Shown: piece by piece, positions 24,613-36,539 of the stretch
How the letters are laid out: every line of letters begins with the position of its first letter
How positions within the stretch are numbered: position 1 is the first letter of the stretch
NCBI GenBank assembly: GCA_947034885.2
Contig: OX344753.2
Span: forward strand, 7,688,001-7,752,000
Direction of reading: 5' to 3'
Length of the DNA stretch: 64,000 bases
From: Thuidium tamariscinum
Lineage: Eukaryota; Streptophyta; Bryopsida; Hypnales; Thuidiaceae
Notes under the pieces: model-generated
What the model was told of the DNA's origin: nothing
Database searches by the model: none
The model's input: only the letters and a program-made list of their open reading frames with translations
Program-made: the position numbers and the translations under genes

Positions 24613-25553
24613 CCCCTAAAGCCCTAAACATCATTTTTTGAGATTATAATTTTTTGGGCAGCTCACTACGGATGAAGTTTTTATTTTTTTTCTTTGAAAT
24701 TTTGATACAATATGTGCCCGAGGAGTAGCTTTAAGGCCCAATAACTTTCATAACTTTTGACTTCACGGTTAAAAAGTTATGGCAGGATATGTTGTTTTCT
24801 TTACTCGGCGGGTAGACTGGGCAGCTGAAAAAACTTCTTCAAAAAAACTTTTTTTTGAAAAGTGAAATTTCAAATTGGTTCTTTAGGTTTATACAAACAT
24901 GTGAAGCTTTGAATCAATCCATTCCGATCAATGAGTCAAAAGTTATGAAGATTTTGAGTTTGGGGTAGTTTGTGGCCAGTTACAAAATCTCTACAGTACA
25001 AAAAAAGTTTAAAATTCTTCATTTAATTCAATTTTTCATATTTTTGGAAAAAAATAAAAACAGAAGGTGTAGATTGTTTATTACACCATTTTAATCATTG
25101 GGATTGAAAATTTTCAATTCCATGAATAAAATGTTCACAATTTAGTATTTTGGCTCATTTTTTACTTCTTTCTACTTACTTATTTTTTCCTATATGTTGT
25201 ACAATTCCAAATGGTTTGAAATTTTTTGAGAATGTAGCCAACTTGCATTGAAGTATGAATTCAAAGAGTAACCACCATTTTGAATTTTTTTTCACACAAA
25301 TGTGACCTTGTGAAGTGCAGATGCCCGGATTTTTGCAGGGATAAAAAAACAATTTTTGTCAACTCAAATGCTTATATCTTGCAATCTACACGGTGGAAAT
25401 TTCTGAAATTTTTTCCACATGTTTACAAACCACCTTACTACAAGATCCTACGGTTACATGAGTCAAAAATGTGTTTAAAAAAAATTGCACTTGTATTAAA
25501 AATGGCAGTTTTGGAGCATTTTTGGTGAAAACATAGTCAAAAACCTTTAGGGG
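24613..25553 (+). mobile_element. piggyBac-like non-autonomous element, 941 bp
   Basis: Begins CCCCTAAAGCCC and ends ACCTTTAGGGG, with ATAA rather than TTAA on both sides (24,609-24,612 and 25,554-25,557). Its interior is collinear with the reverse complement of 10,224-11,123, so it is the reference copy for orientation here. The minus-strand frame at 25,386-25,586 is an accident of composition. No transposase. Confidence 0.65.
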
Positions 25554-28003
25554 ATAATTAGTAGTATTATTAATCTTGTGGGTCATTTTCTACATCACAC
25601 CAACCATGTTTCATCCATCAATGTTATGCACTTGTGAATTTTTACTCTGTTAGTTCTCAAAGTTTCTTCAAATGAAATACCTATAGATGAAAGTTTTTGC
25701 TTGTTCAAATGATTTGGTATGTCCCTACAAATGAACTTTGATACAATTAAGGAGATTTATATCACTCTATTAAGGCACTTGTGAGGCAATACTTACTTTG
25801 ACTCAAGGCTTCTTCAATCACATTAATATATCTTTTCTAGTAATTCTTGATTGGACATTTGTCAAGAGTAGAATTAGTACACTCATCTTCTACAATCTTC
25901 CTTTTAAAATTTTGGAAAAAAAAGCCCTTCTCATCAATCACTTTTAACAAAGTGCTTGGATTGATACTTGTCAAACAGGCACGAGTATTATTGCATAACA
26001 TTTTCAATCATACTATTTAAAAAATATATATAGCATAAAATTTACAAAATGAACACAAAGATGGATGCACTCACAAAACTTGAGACTATTGAAAATGACT
26101 ACTATAATTGGTAGAAGAATACAATTTATTCAATAATTTTTCCCTTTCAATAACATTTTTTTACTTAGAAGAGAGAAAAGAAAACAACATCAATGAAAAC
26201 CTATCTACCGTACGCGTAGGTCAGTTTCATAAATAACTGGAGAAAATTTGGAAAATGTCAAAATTTAGAAAGTTATTTACATCTATTTCTAAGAATCTGA
26301 AAAAAAGATTTCTTGAAAAAAAATTAGAAAAAGGGACACATTTACACATGGTTAGATAGAATCAATCTAAAATTAGGAGTATCCTCTTAAAGGAGCCAAA
26401 AATTAAAAAAATTCTTTCTGTATACTGAACTATTGAAATGCCAAAACTAAACTATTTCGGCAGAGACTACTAAAACTTACCTATACGTACAGTATATCAT
26501 ATTCTACAATTTAGAAAATTTGAAATACAAGCATTTAAGTATACTATTCATTGACTTGTCTAAAGGATAGAGACCATGGCATTGGTTGTTGTTTCAAAAT
26601 TTGATTATCCAAATCCTATCTATAATAGCATTCACACTTTATGATATGGTTAGGGTTTGGTTAGAGTGGGGATGTGGGGTTAGATTAGTCAACAAAATAA
26701 TCTACAATAGAGCCTTATTGTTACACCATTCTTGTTCTATCTAGTGTTGCTCCTTGAAGTATTTTCTTTTTCTCGATACATTTTCTAAAAAAAATAGAAA
26801 ATCCAAGGGTGATATTAAGAAATCATATTAATACATTTGGAACCCAAAGATGATGTTGTATGTTCTTCTTTGTGGCTTCATTATAACCTTCATTTTGTAC
26901 TCATTAGTATGGTACTATTTCAAGAAATTCCATCTACTCATTGGAGGCTTAACTAATTGTCCAATGATGCTTTAGTAGATGAAGGTGACTCTACCTATGC
27001 ATTCTACTCCCATATGCATTCCAAGATCTAAGGTCCCATTTCCTAAAGGTCAAACAAGAGGCCTTGGCTTAAATAAATATTATACTAAGCACTGTCGTTG
27101 TTTTAAGAGAAATTTGACGTGGCATGGGAGCTTTGTAGTAGTGACTTTGTTGAATTGGACGTAGTGTAATGTTGGTCCCCCACTCTTTCACACCTTGACA
27201 CCATAGCATGTTCGTATTTCCAGCTATTATTTATACATGTGTCATGTTTATAGGCCTCCTTGCATCTTGACAAGGTAGAGAAGGCAAAAAGCTGACAATT
27301 GTTCTACAAGGATATCTAAAATTGTAAATTATAGTACAAAGAAAAATGACATGGAAAAGTAGTGTGCTAAACCACTTTTTAAAGTGGGGTAACTTAGGAT
27401 TCACCATTCCTAAATCTACAATGGGTGGTGGAATCACTTCTAGGATCAATAACCACCATGTTGGGCTTATATACAAATCAACAATGGTCATGTTCTAACC
27501 CTTCAAAATCATGTATTGTTTTTCAATCTCTTGGATTTTTCAAGACTTTGTATTGATATTCTTATGTTCTTTTATGAAATTATACTAAGATATTGCACTG
27601 GTGAAAACTAAGGCTATCTTGTATTTTAGTTGAACACTAGGACACAATATCTAATACAACATCCTAAACTTCTAATAGACCCCTTGTCCATCTAATTGAG
27701 GTAGATTTTTAAAACATATAAAAACTAATTGGGAATATTTGAGAATATTTTATGAGCATATTTAATTGGGCCTATACTAGGAGATTGTTCAATCTCAAAT
27801 TCTAATGTTGAATTTGAATTCCAATGCATGCCAACTAAGGGTGTAGGACAAACTGTGTCACAATGAGCTCAAAAACTAAAAAAATTTAAAATTTAAAATA
27901 TTTTGAGACCCCTCCCCTCCCATCCCAATCTGATTTAAATATTAAATATTAAAATTTTAAATTCAGAAACTTCTGAATCTGGCCCCCACCCCACCCCCTC
28001 TTA

Positions 28004-28276
28004 AGGTAGGTACACCGGAAAGCGCCACTTTCTCATACTGAGCCTAGTTCCTGCTATTAATGAGTTCAAATTTTTATGTAGTCTTGTTGGCAAGTGAAAG
28101 CATGTTCCAACGCACCAAAGAACGCAGGATTTGGATACCGTATGCAAAAGTTATTAACAGTCAAAGGCAGTTTCTGAAAGCGCCATCTACAGTCTGTGAA
28201 CATGACTGATTTCGAAAATGTATGTGCACTGTAGATGGCGCTTTTAGGAACAGGGTGCTTTTGGGTGTACCCACCT
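28004..28276 (+). mobile_element. Stowaway-like (Tc1/mariner) MITE, copy 1, 273 bp
   Basis: Ends are AGGTAGGTACACC and its near-complement GGTGTACCCACCT, with TA on both sides. TA duplication with AGGTGGGTACACC-type ends fits Tc1/mariner MITEs. Inside, GCGCCATCTACAGT and ACTGTAGATGGCGC form a second, inner inverted repeat. Copy 2 at 32,720-32,992 has the same length. Confidence 0.8.
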
Positions 28277-28316
28277 TATAATTCTGAGAGGGTGCCTGGG
28301 CCTTCTTACAATCCAT

Positions 28317-28505
28317 ATGGGATATCTCGTATCCCGTACACGTACCAATATCCCGTATCTGCACTCAGTATTCATATCCATACATGTACACATGTCCATA
28401 TCCATACTCAATATTTATACCCGTATCCATAGCACACACACATACCATGTATTTCATATCCAGTATTTATATCCGTATTTGTACTTGTATTTAATACATT
28501 TATCA
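28317..28505. repeat. Degenerate ATATCC/CCGTATC minisatellite
   Basis: CCGTATC, CATATCC and TATACCCGTATCC words recur loosely for nearly 190 bp, starting about 40 bp beyond a Stowaway-like element. This is the complementary style of the tract at 6,320. The open frames here are by-products of the repeat. Confidence 0.55.
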
Positions 28506-29487
28506 ACGGCTGCTGATTTTCCTTAGGGGTAGGTGAGATTTTTTTAATTTCAAATTTGATGGTTCACAATTTTTTGATGAGGTGGGGGGACATGGAAATT
28601 GAAAACCAGGCATGTTGCCTCTTTTCGCCACATTGGAGGGTGTGTAGAAGAGATAAGGCTAGTGGATTAGGCTAGAAATAGGAGCACCTCCCCACAAAGA
28701 AATTGGGCTCCAAACTAGGAGCTCTTTTCTTGTGTCCTTAACCCTTAAAGGACAAACCTATAACCATTGGTTTGAAGCCTCCTTGCCCGGCACTCAACTT
28801 GTTACCATTTTGGAAGCAGATATGTATGAAAATTTTTATTTTTAATTTTCAAAGATGAAAGTACATACCTTCAATAGTTCACAAAAAATTTAGATTTTTT
28901 TTGAGGAAAATTGTTTTTTATAAAAAATTTGAAGAAAAAGTGAAGAAAAAATCATATCAAATAGAACATTACCTCAAAAAAATTTAAAATTTAAAAATGT
29001 GTGTACATTATACTAAAAAACATCATGGTGGAAACTCAATTTCCATATACTTCTATAATTAGGATGCAATGGACATTAAAAATGCAACCAAAGTTCAAAA
29101 TGCAAAAAAATATTTAATTTTATGAATTTTTCCAAAATTCCAATTGGAGTAGAAACTAGAGTAGAGGGCCTTCATTTCATTAATTGGGCTCAAACTTTTA
29201 AAATGTCATTTTTAAGGAGAAATTTTAGATTTACTCAATTTCTCAAAATACACTAAGATGGCAAATTTTGCTATCCATTTTCTCTAATTACTTCTCAACT
29301 ACATGAAAACCAACATTAGTTAGAACTCAATTAAAAACTCTTTACAACTTAACATGAAAGGTCATTAAAAAAAACTGAATGAAAAAACTAATGTTATGGT
29401 CATCTTTAGACCCTTCGAAGTCGACCAAACACCAAAAATTGGCGCCGGCGGTGTTACTATGTTAAGATTTCTTGTTTGTAAGATCAA

Positions 29488-29634
29488 CCCTACAACAACA
29501 CTGTAAAGCAACATTATGAAGCAACATTGTAAACTTTCTATACCATTGATCTTCCTTGTAAACTTTCTATATCATTGATGTTCCTTGTGCAAGCAACATC
29601 AATGGTCCACGATGTTTACAGTGTTGTTGTGGGG
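29488..29634. repeat. Foldback repeat with 20-bp arms
   Basis: CCCTACAACAACACTGTAAA at 29,488-29,507 faces its complement at 29,615-29,634, with one mismatch in twenty. Between the arms a 35-base word around TTGTAAACTTTCTATA is duplicated in tandem. It may be a small MITE; no target duplication was identified. Confidence 0.6.
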
Positions 29635-31227
29635 CTGCTTTGAGGGGTGCAGTGAAGTCAAATGTGCAAATCCTTCAACTTCAAGTTTGGCTACGAAAAT
29701 TTGGAGAGGTGTGCTTTGAAAAACCTTGAAGGCTCCGTCTAACTGGCAGTGATCCCAAAACTGGCTAAATTTCGCTCAGTTTCTACTTAATTTTTTCATG
29801 CCCTTTGTATAAATTTTTAAAAATCTTCCAAAAATGAACATTTGGCTAAAAACCCTAAAGCTGTTCTAAGGTCACTGCTGACTGGTGGGATCGAAGAAGA
29901 TTGAAGCCCAGCTATAGGAGAGGGCTCACAAACCACTCACGCTTTTGCACTTGTCCACTAGGAGGCTCTGAAATGGATCTTTTATTGTGAGAAAATGAAT
30001 TGTGGATTACATTGAAGCATGCTAAGACTTTGTTTTCACTAATTGAATGGATGGTTTCAGAGTCCCATTGGGTTTATCCTCAACTATGTGGATAGGTGTC
30101 TCCTGATTATATTCAAAATAAGGATTGATTGCTGAACTACCTTCTCTCAAGTGATAAAAAAAATCTGAAAGAACGATTTATTCAACCATCCATTTCAGTT
30201 TTTGAAAGGGACGCATTTAGAAACAAATTATGTCACTTTTGACATGTTGCACTGCTAGTTTTTGAACCAAGCCAGATTTTTTTTCAAACTGCGCATGTAT
30301 GGGCTTGCAAGGCCTACTGATCACCACTATGGGCCCTATGCCAGACTATGTTTGAAAATTCATAACTAATTCAATAATGCTTCCAAAATTATGAAACAAC
30401 TTGTGTTAGAATCCTCATCTATTTCCCCTTGACTGAAAAATGAGTTAAAAATATTCCAGTCCAAGGAAATATGTAAAAAGGGGGAACCAGTCCTTAGATG
30501 GGCAGTTTCTGAACCTCTTACCTTAGAGCAAACTCCTTGTGGGGCCAAACTTTTGTGCCCTGGTGGAGATCCTCTTATTAGAAGCTTACCGTGGATTCAA
30601 GGTAAGTTTGTGGAAAACTAAAAATGCTTTTCCGTGCAAATCCATTGCCCTGAATTAGTGATTCTTCCTGATAATAATACGGAGTTCTATTCCCTTCATC
30701 ATTAGAAACTGGCTGCACTTGTCATCGTGTATGCTTGTTGCATATGGCAGATCTTGGAGGCACTCCATTGCCAAGTTTGTACAGTAGAAGCATCCATCAT
30801 CAGTATCTATTAACAGTTGGGACCAGCCATGGTTGGACTTGACCTGAATCTGTGAAATTCAAACTTTCTTTGACACTAGAGTGGTATCATTACAACACAA
30901 ACAAAGCTGAAATGTTGAAAGGGTATTAATGGAGGTCTCCAAAAATTGAAATAGTGGCAATTGAAATAGGAGGACTAAATCAACACTCAAGACAGCAAAA
31001 CCTTCACATGATTGAATACCACATAAGATACTATCCCTTGAAAAGATCAGCCCTCCCCTCCTCCCATTCTCCCCGGCATGAAAAAAGACAATCATAGAAC
31101 AATTTTGGAAAAAAACAAGAACACCCTTCCCCTGCCGTTGATCAAAATATAATACAAATATATGAACATACAAATACTAATACTAATATGTGCATACATA
31201 CAAATACAAATATGAAATCATAATATT

Positions 31228-31266
31228 GGGTCATTGCAAGAAACACTTACCGGTCTTGGCTCAAAG
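31228..31266 (+). mobile_element. Single end of the GGGT-TTGCAAGAAACACTT element family
   Basis: GGGTCATTGCAAGAAACACT, then TACCGGT and TTGGCTCAAA, matches the right terminus (complemented) of the element at 55,877-56,605. No partner terminus was found nearby, so this is a fragment. Confidence 0.5.
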
Positions 31267-31369
31267 TTGACTTAATATTGGAGTATTGTGACTTTTGGAA
31301 TAAATTTTTTTAAAATAAAATAAAAATATGGATAGATTCTCCTCTCCAACCATTTTCATCTTTAAGAAA

Positions 31370-31711
31370 ACCTTACCTATCCACAAACTAAAAGTCTTCA
31401 TAACTTTCACCTTATTAATCCCAATGGAATGATTCAAAGCCTCATATGTCTATATAAATCTAAAGAACCAGTTTCAAATTTTCATTTCTTAAAAAGAAGT
31501 TTTTTAAGAAGTTTTTGGGCTGCCTAGGCTACCTGCTAAGTAAAGAAAATGACATATCATGCAATAACTTCTCAAAAGTTATGAAAAATGTTGGGCCTTA
31601 AAATTACTCCTTGGATGCATGTTGTGTGAAAATTTCTTAAAAAAAATGAAAAAACTTCATTCATAGTAAGCTGCCCAAAATCACTATATTGCCAAAAATG
31701 CACTTTGGGGC
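31370..31711 (-). mobile_element. Truncated copy of the 900-bp piggyBac-like family
   Basis: GCTTCAAGGG precedes TTAA near 31,712-31,715. Inward the sequence is the reverse complement relative of 24,613-24,960: it carries TTAAAATTACTCCTTGG, the TTAAGAAGTTTTTGGGC block and CATAACTTTCACCTTATTAA. Its left end is not found. Confidence 0.5.
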
Positions 31712-32719
31712 TTCAAGGGTTAATATCTACATTTAGCACAAAAAAAAACATATTCTAATATCATTTTAAATTAAAATTTGAGAAATACATAGTTGGATGG
31801 TTGAATTTGATTTATTATCTTTTAATTAAATTACCAACAATTGCCAAACTTGCAAATTTTAACCCTTTATGGATCAAACAACCATTTAGAGTGAGCATGA
31901 GGTCTTGGATAGTTTACACAAAGTCAATTTGGGTTGAATGTTTTATGAAAATTGATGCAAGGTGTGAACATGTATTCCTTACTAGGAATATAATTTTTTT
32001 CTTTGATTGGATGCCTAAATCAAAAGTTATACTATCGTGAACTCTAAAGGCAACTCTAGCAATTTTGGACAACATGTGCAAAATTCCTCCTCTACTTTTG
32101 AAATTTGGCAGATATATAACTTATATGATCTAAGATGCAAATGTAAATAACATGCATAAACATGTATCATGTGGAAATCTCACCTTAGGAGGAGTTAAAG
32201 TCTATTAGCTATATCAAGTTAGGTTTAGAATTTTCTAATTTATAACTTCAAATGTTATAATCTTTCAATTTCTCTAGTCAAATTTTCTAATATTTTTCCT
32301 ATACATTCCTATATTAGTCTAGAACTAATTTCTATGGTTGAATTTTGAAAAAAATAACTTTTCTTTTTTCGGTTCTTTTCATTTTTTTTCTCATTATTCT
32401 AAACAATGGTAGCCTATTAAACACATGTTTTTAATAAAATTTTACTGAAAATTGCCTCGTAGGTCATAACTTATAATTTTGTACTTAGGATTGTAATTTA
32501 AAATGCATTTAAAAACACTACTTTATCTTTGTAGTGAATTGTACTTCAAGTTGGTTTGGTATGTTGGTTTTGGAGTGCAAATTTGGTTTCCAATGAACTA
32601 AATCTACTTTTAAAACTAGACATTCTAACCTTTCTAATGACACATTGCAAATATACATGTAGTTTTGTTTTTTCTTAATTTTTCTATTGAAAATCCAAGG
32701 TGAAGACTGACTCAATCTA

Positions 32720-32992
32720 AGGTGGGTACACCTAAAAGCGCCACTTTTTTGTACTGCGCCTAGTAACTGTTACTGGTCTGATCAAATTTTCATATAGCCT
32801 TCTTGGCAAGTGAAAGCACGTTCCAATGCACCAAAAAAATGCAGCATTTGGATATAGTATGCAAAAGTTATTAAGGTTCAAAGTTTGTTTCTAAAAGTGC
32901 TCCAGCCAAATAGGTACATAATGGAATTCAGAAATGTACAAAAACTATAGATGGCACTTTTAGGTGAGGTGCAATTTTGGGTGTACCCACCT
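32720..32992 (+). mobile_element. Stowaway-like (Tc1/mariner) MITE, copy 2, 273 bp
   Basis: Ends AGGTGGGTACACC and GGTGTACCCACCT are perfect complements, each flanked by TA. Same orientation as copy 1 and collinear with it through CTTGGCAAGTGAAAGCA, GTTCCAA.GCACC and ATGCAAAAGTTATTAA. The inner inverted repeat of copy 1 is only partly kept here. Confidence 0.8.
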
Positions 32993-33601
32993 TAAATATG
33001 GTTGAGAGTGCAGACTTTCACCAACTTATGTACATTATATAAGATTGGAGGGTCAACTCCAATTGCTAAGCATAAATTTCATGATATATTCAAAAGGAAA
33101 AATCTACAAATTCCATTGCATATACTCTAAATGTCCAATAGTCTAATATATTATCTTGTATTAACATGTATAGTGATATATTGGCATATTGCTAGTATAT
33201 AGTGTCATATTTAGAGATCTTATAAAGCTAATTCTTATACCATGTAATGTAGGAGGTTCAAACTTTGATAGGGCATTTTGAACCAAATATGATTTAGAGG
33301 TACATTTTTCTTTCTTCAATATACCAAAATGTACAAATTGTGTACATTCTAGGAAGTGATCGCTTTTAGAGCCCTATGGCATTTCATAACTTATTCTACA
33401 AAGTTCCAAAAAATATGAAACAACTTGGATTGAATGTCATTTTCTCTTGTCTTTTGAAGAAAATTTATTGAAAATATTTCAAGATATTTTCCCTCCCCAA
33501 AATTCAGCTTTAGTGCTTGGATGGTTGCTTTATGGACCTCCTACCTTAATACAATGCAGGATTTCTAACATCTATTCAATATGTACAAAGTTCTAGATTA
33601 A

Positions 33602-34309
33602 ATCCCTAAATGTTAAGGTCTTTTTTGAGCTTCTTTGAATTTGCTCTAAATTGAATTAAAAGCCAACATTTTGATAAGCTTTATCAATTTTTTTTGAAAT
33701 GTAACCATACAAATTCAAATAAAACATATTAGAGATCACTTAGGAAAATAAATCACTACAATGTTACTTATGGACTAAAAGATTGTAATGTTTAATCATT
33801 GAGGGTATTAAAATTGCAAAATGTGGGTGGAAGTCTTTTGATCCTCTTTTCACATGCCAAATCTAAAAAGTTGGTCACTGAATAAATATAAGCTTGAAGT
33901 TCCTAATATGCATTACCCCAATCAATTTATAGCTCTCAAAAATCTATTGTGTGATTTTCTTAAATGAATTTCTCATGTGATTTTTTCTCTAAGATCTAGT
34001 ATATTTTCTTTTGAAACATTGTCTAGTTGAGATTTTCATAGCTTCATGGCAATTAGACTTATAAGGCTAGAAAAGCAAGCTACTTTTAGGCACATTTGGA
34101 CTTTTGGCAATAAAGTTTGTATTAAACAGAATTTTAACTCATGGACACATTTCATTGATAAGGGAAAAAGTACATGGAACCATAGGAGTGAATCCCCAAC
34201 AAAAGGCAATGAAGGGTTAAACCACACTTCAAAAAAAGAAGTTTTCAAAAATATGAACTAGAAAAAATAACAACTTGATTAGGTTTTAGTTAACACCAGA
34301 TCTGAAGAG
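33602..34309 (+). mobile_element. piggyBac-like element, about 708 bp
   Basis: TTAA flanks at 33,598-33,601 and 34,310-34,313. Starts ATCCCTAAATG and ends ATCTGAAGAG. Collinear with 11,230-11,881 but more decayed, and with an extra segment around 34,020-34,230 that contains a 70-codon frame on each strand, neither recognisable. Confidence 0.5.
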
Positions 34310-35370
34310 TTAACAAATATTTAAAGTCCCTCTTTCAAACCAAAAGTCCCTACAAATTCCATGTTTGAGACAAATGAGGACAGATACCGCATTGAGAATT
34401 GAAAAACACCATACACTTTTTCCCAATTCATTCCTTATATATGACGAGGGATTCAGAGGCTAAATTCCAGGATCAACACGCAATGAAGCATATTAGAAGC
34501 ACACAATCATTCCCCCAAAATTTGGCACTGGATTACTAGTCTAGATATCTACACAGCACATAAAATGCTCTAAAGTCATGGCAAAGAAACCCAAGCTCCT
34601 CCTTCACTAAACCGAGTAGGGCCTTTCTACACTTCCATGCAACATGTGTCCTACGAAAAGACAAAATGCATATTTCAAGTCTCCAAGTTGAATCACGATT
34701 GAAACTATGCTAGAAACCACACAGCATAGGTAGTTTTGATCACAGCATTGACCTTCTTAACCTTGCACTCACACCTCTAGAGCCTGATGAATTTCAATAA
34801 TTTCTTCTTCACTTCTAATATTTGGATATAATGTGTTCAGGTTTTCAGGTTTTCTAGGAGTCACCAGTTTCACTAAACTAGGCATGCCATCCAGACATCA
34901 GGACATATGTTCCAGACAACAAATTTCTGACAAACAGAGGCGAAGAGACATATTTCGACCAAAAATACTAAGTTTCTACAGCGTCATCCATACCTAAAAT
35001 CCAAAATTTCAAATCCAGAAATCTTGTCCCACAAACCAATTTTCCACTAGTTGAAGTGGAAAACCACGATTAACTTTCAGTACTTATATCAGAATAGATA
35101 AATGTGGGCACGGATAAGTACGCCTCCAATTGAATACGTAATGCAGATTCGCCAGTCATGCACTCATTCAGGGAAGAAATAGCAAACAAAGAGAAACCAG
35201 CCTTTTCAGCATCTGATTGCATGATGCACAAACTCAAATCGCAGAACGACTGCACCAACAACACTACCATGCAAAGGAACTAACACGCGTTGATGACGCT
35301 CCAAGAAGTTTCACATCACTTGAAAATGAAGTGTCACGACAAATATTACAAGAACATCTGTCATAGGAAC

Positions 35371-36319
35371 CTAAGTATTGGTAGCCCTGGTGTAAATCTG
35401 CTGGTTGGCATGAGCAGCAACAAGCCTGATAGTGCCCTTCGCCATCAGCTCCTTGATGGCCTTCCTCGCCAAAGATCCAGTAATCTGCATCTCCAAGTGG
35501 GACTAATCAATAAACATTCGTGAAACATCTATCCATAGATCATCACAAAGGGGCGGACAGCTGGATGAGGGACACAGACCCTGGAATGTCTACATGCGAT
35601 TCTCCTTAGATTACTCACAGGACAAATGAGAGGGTGACGTGACAATATTCGTATTTCATAACAAAGAATCAGTCTATCACTTCCAATTCTTAGTCATTAA
35701 AACATATGCCGGAAACAAAACCGCTGCCTACACGAGTCCAACTTGTGTCCAAAATTCATTCAGTCAGTGTTTAGGTCTAAAAGTTCTAGTACATCTTAAA
35801 AACTGTTTTAAAACTACAAATGTTAGACATAAAGACCAAGATGGTATTTCAAATAAAGCACAACAAGGGGCATTAGTTCAAATCCCGTCAGCGATGCATC
35901 CAACAGTCGAATGCGGCCGAAATCAGGGCAGCGCAGAGTCCCATCATCACAACCCAAATTCCATGAGATACTTACACGAAGACGGTCAGACAACACGGAA
36001 GGCGTGACCAGCTTGAACTTGGGCACCTCCGACAACAACTTGTCGTAAGTAGCTTGGTCGAACAAAACCATGTTGTTCACCTTCTCTTTCTGCTTGCCCT
36101 TGCTCCACTTCTGCGAAATACGAAATCCTAGTAGTTTCAGAACAGGCCTTAAGCCAAAGCTCACTAAAGGACGAAACCCTAACAAACGCGTAAAAACAAG
36201 CGAAAATTAGCAATTGGGGGAAAAGGGGTGGCAGCGTTCGTTACCTTCTTCTTCTGCTTGCCTCCGCCGGTGGACTTGGCAGGCTTGGCAGCCGGCGTCT
36301 CTTTCTTCTTGGGGGCCAT
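35371..36319 (-). CDS. RPS25: 40S ribosomal protein S25 (eS25), 3 coding exons, 107 aa
   Basis: A structural protein of the small cytosolic ribosomal subunit. Coding exons on the minus strand are 36,319-36,245 (25 codons), 36,110-35,976 (45 codons) and 35,484-35,371 (37 codons plus TAG); both introns are phase 0 with GT-AG borders. The protein opens [16 protein letters not shown], has the basic N-terminal tail [18 protein letters not shown], then [19 protein letters not shown] and [19 protein letters not shown], and ends [10 protein letters not shown]. This agrees with plant S25 over its full length. The start is the first ATG of the basic tail; an upstream in-frame ATG would add an unlikely hydrophobic stretch. 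Introns are 134 and 491 bases. A telo-box and pyrimidine-rich leader lie upstream. Nothing looks broken. Confidence 0.97.
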
Positions 36320-36339
36320 GGTTGGGGCACTGCAAGGGG

Positions 36340-36425
36340 CGACAAGAGCGAGAAAGAGAGACGACGAGCTGGGCAACCGCGAGAGAAAAGGAAGAGCTTG
36401 TTGCCCTAAACCCTAATAAGGTCGA
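36340..36425 (-). promoter_or_regulatory. RPS25 leader with telo-box and pyrimidine tract
   Basis: On the minus strand TTATTAGGGTTTAGGG (about 36,403-36,418) contains a telo-box, an element common in plant ribosomal protein promoters. It is followed by CTCTTCCTTTTCTCTC and CTCTCTTTCTC, a pyrimidine-rich leader like those of translationally controlled ribosomal mRNAs. The start site is inferred to lie between them. Confidence 0.6.
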
Positions 36426-36539
36426 ACAACAAACCCTCGCCGGGGTGGACGGGTCACCCGCTCCACTATCCGGCCCGTCTTATGCTCTCACCTCTTTAAT
36501 GTCACCTCCTCTAATATCACACCGCCTGTTACCCTAGGG

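Larger units (their letters stand above)
5250..34900. other. AT-rich gene desert dense in small transposons
   Basis: No open frame in these roughly 30 kb resembles a known protein, and most are under 90 codons. The DNA is very AT-rich. The transposon remnants listed separately fill part of it. Between them (for example 5,250-6,300, 8,000-8,700, 13,300-14,000, 15,450-16,580, 20,100-20,900, 21,100-22,780, 25,560-28,000, 29,640-31,200, 31,730-32,700 and 33,000-33,600) I see only low-complexity AT-rich spacer and unassigned sequence. Confidence 0.8.

Noticed and set aside
28738-31715. TTAACCCTTAAAGGAC at 28,738 and TTCAAGGGTTAA at 31,715 as ends of one 3-kb element
   Set aside because: The interior near the right end belongs to the 900-bp family and the left interior does not match any copy; pairing the two ends is not supported.
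5250-34900. LTR retrotransposon remnants in the desert
   Set aside because: No paired long direct repeats, primer-binding site or polyprotein motif could be recognised by eye, so none is claimed.
35868-35895. B-box-like word GTTCAAATCCC suggesting a tRNA
   Set aside because: No matching T-stem, anticodon arm or A box surrounds it, and it falls in an RPS25 intron on the opposite strand.
35639-36007. Plus-strand open frame of 122 codons
   Set aside because: It is antisense to RPS25 exon 2 and its intron, whose coding sense is certain.
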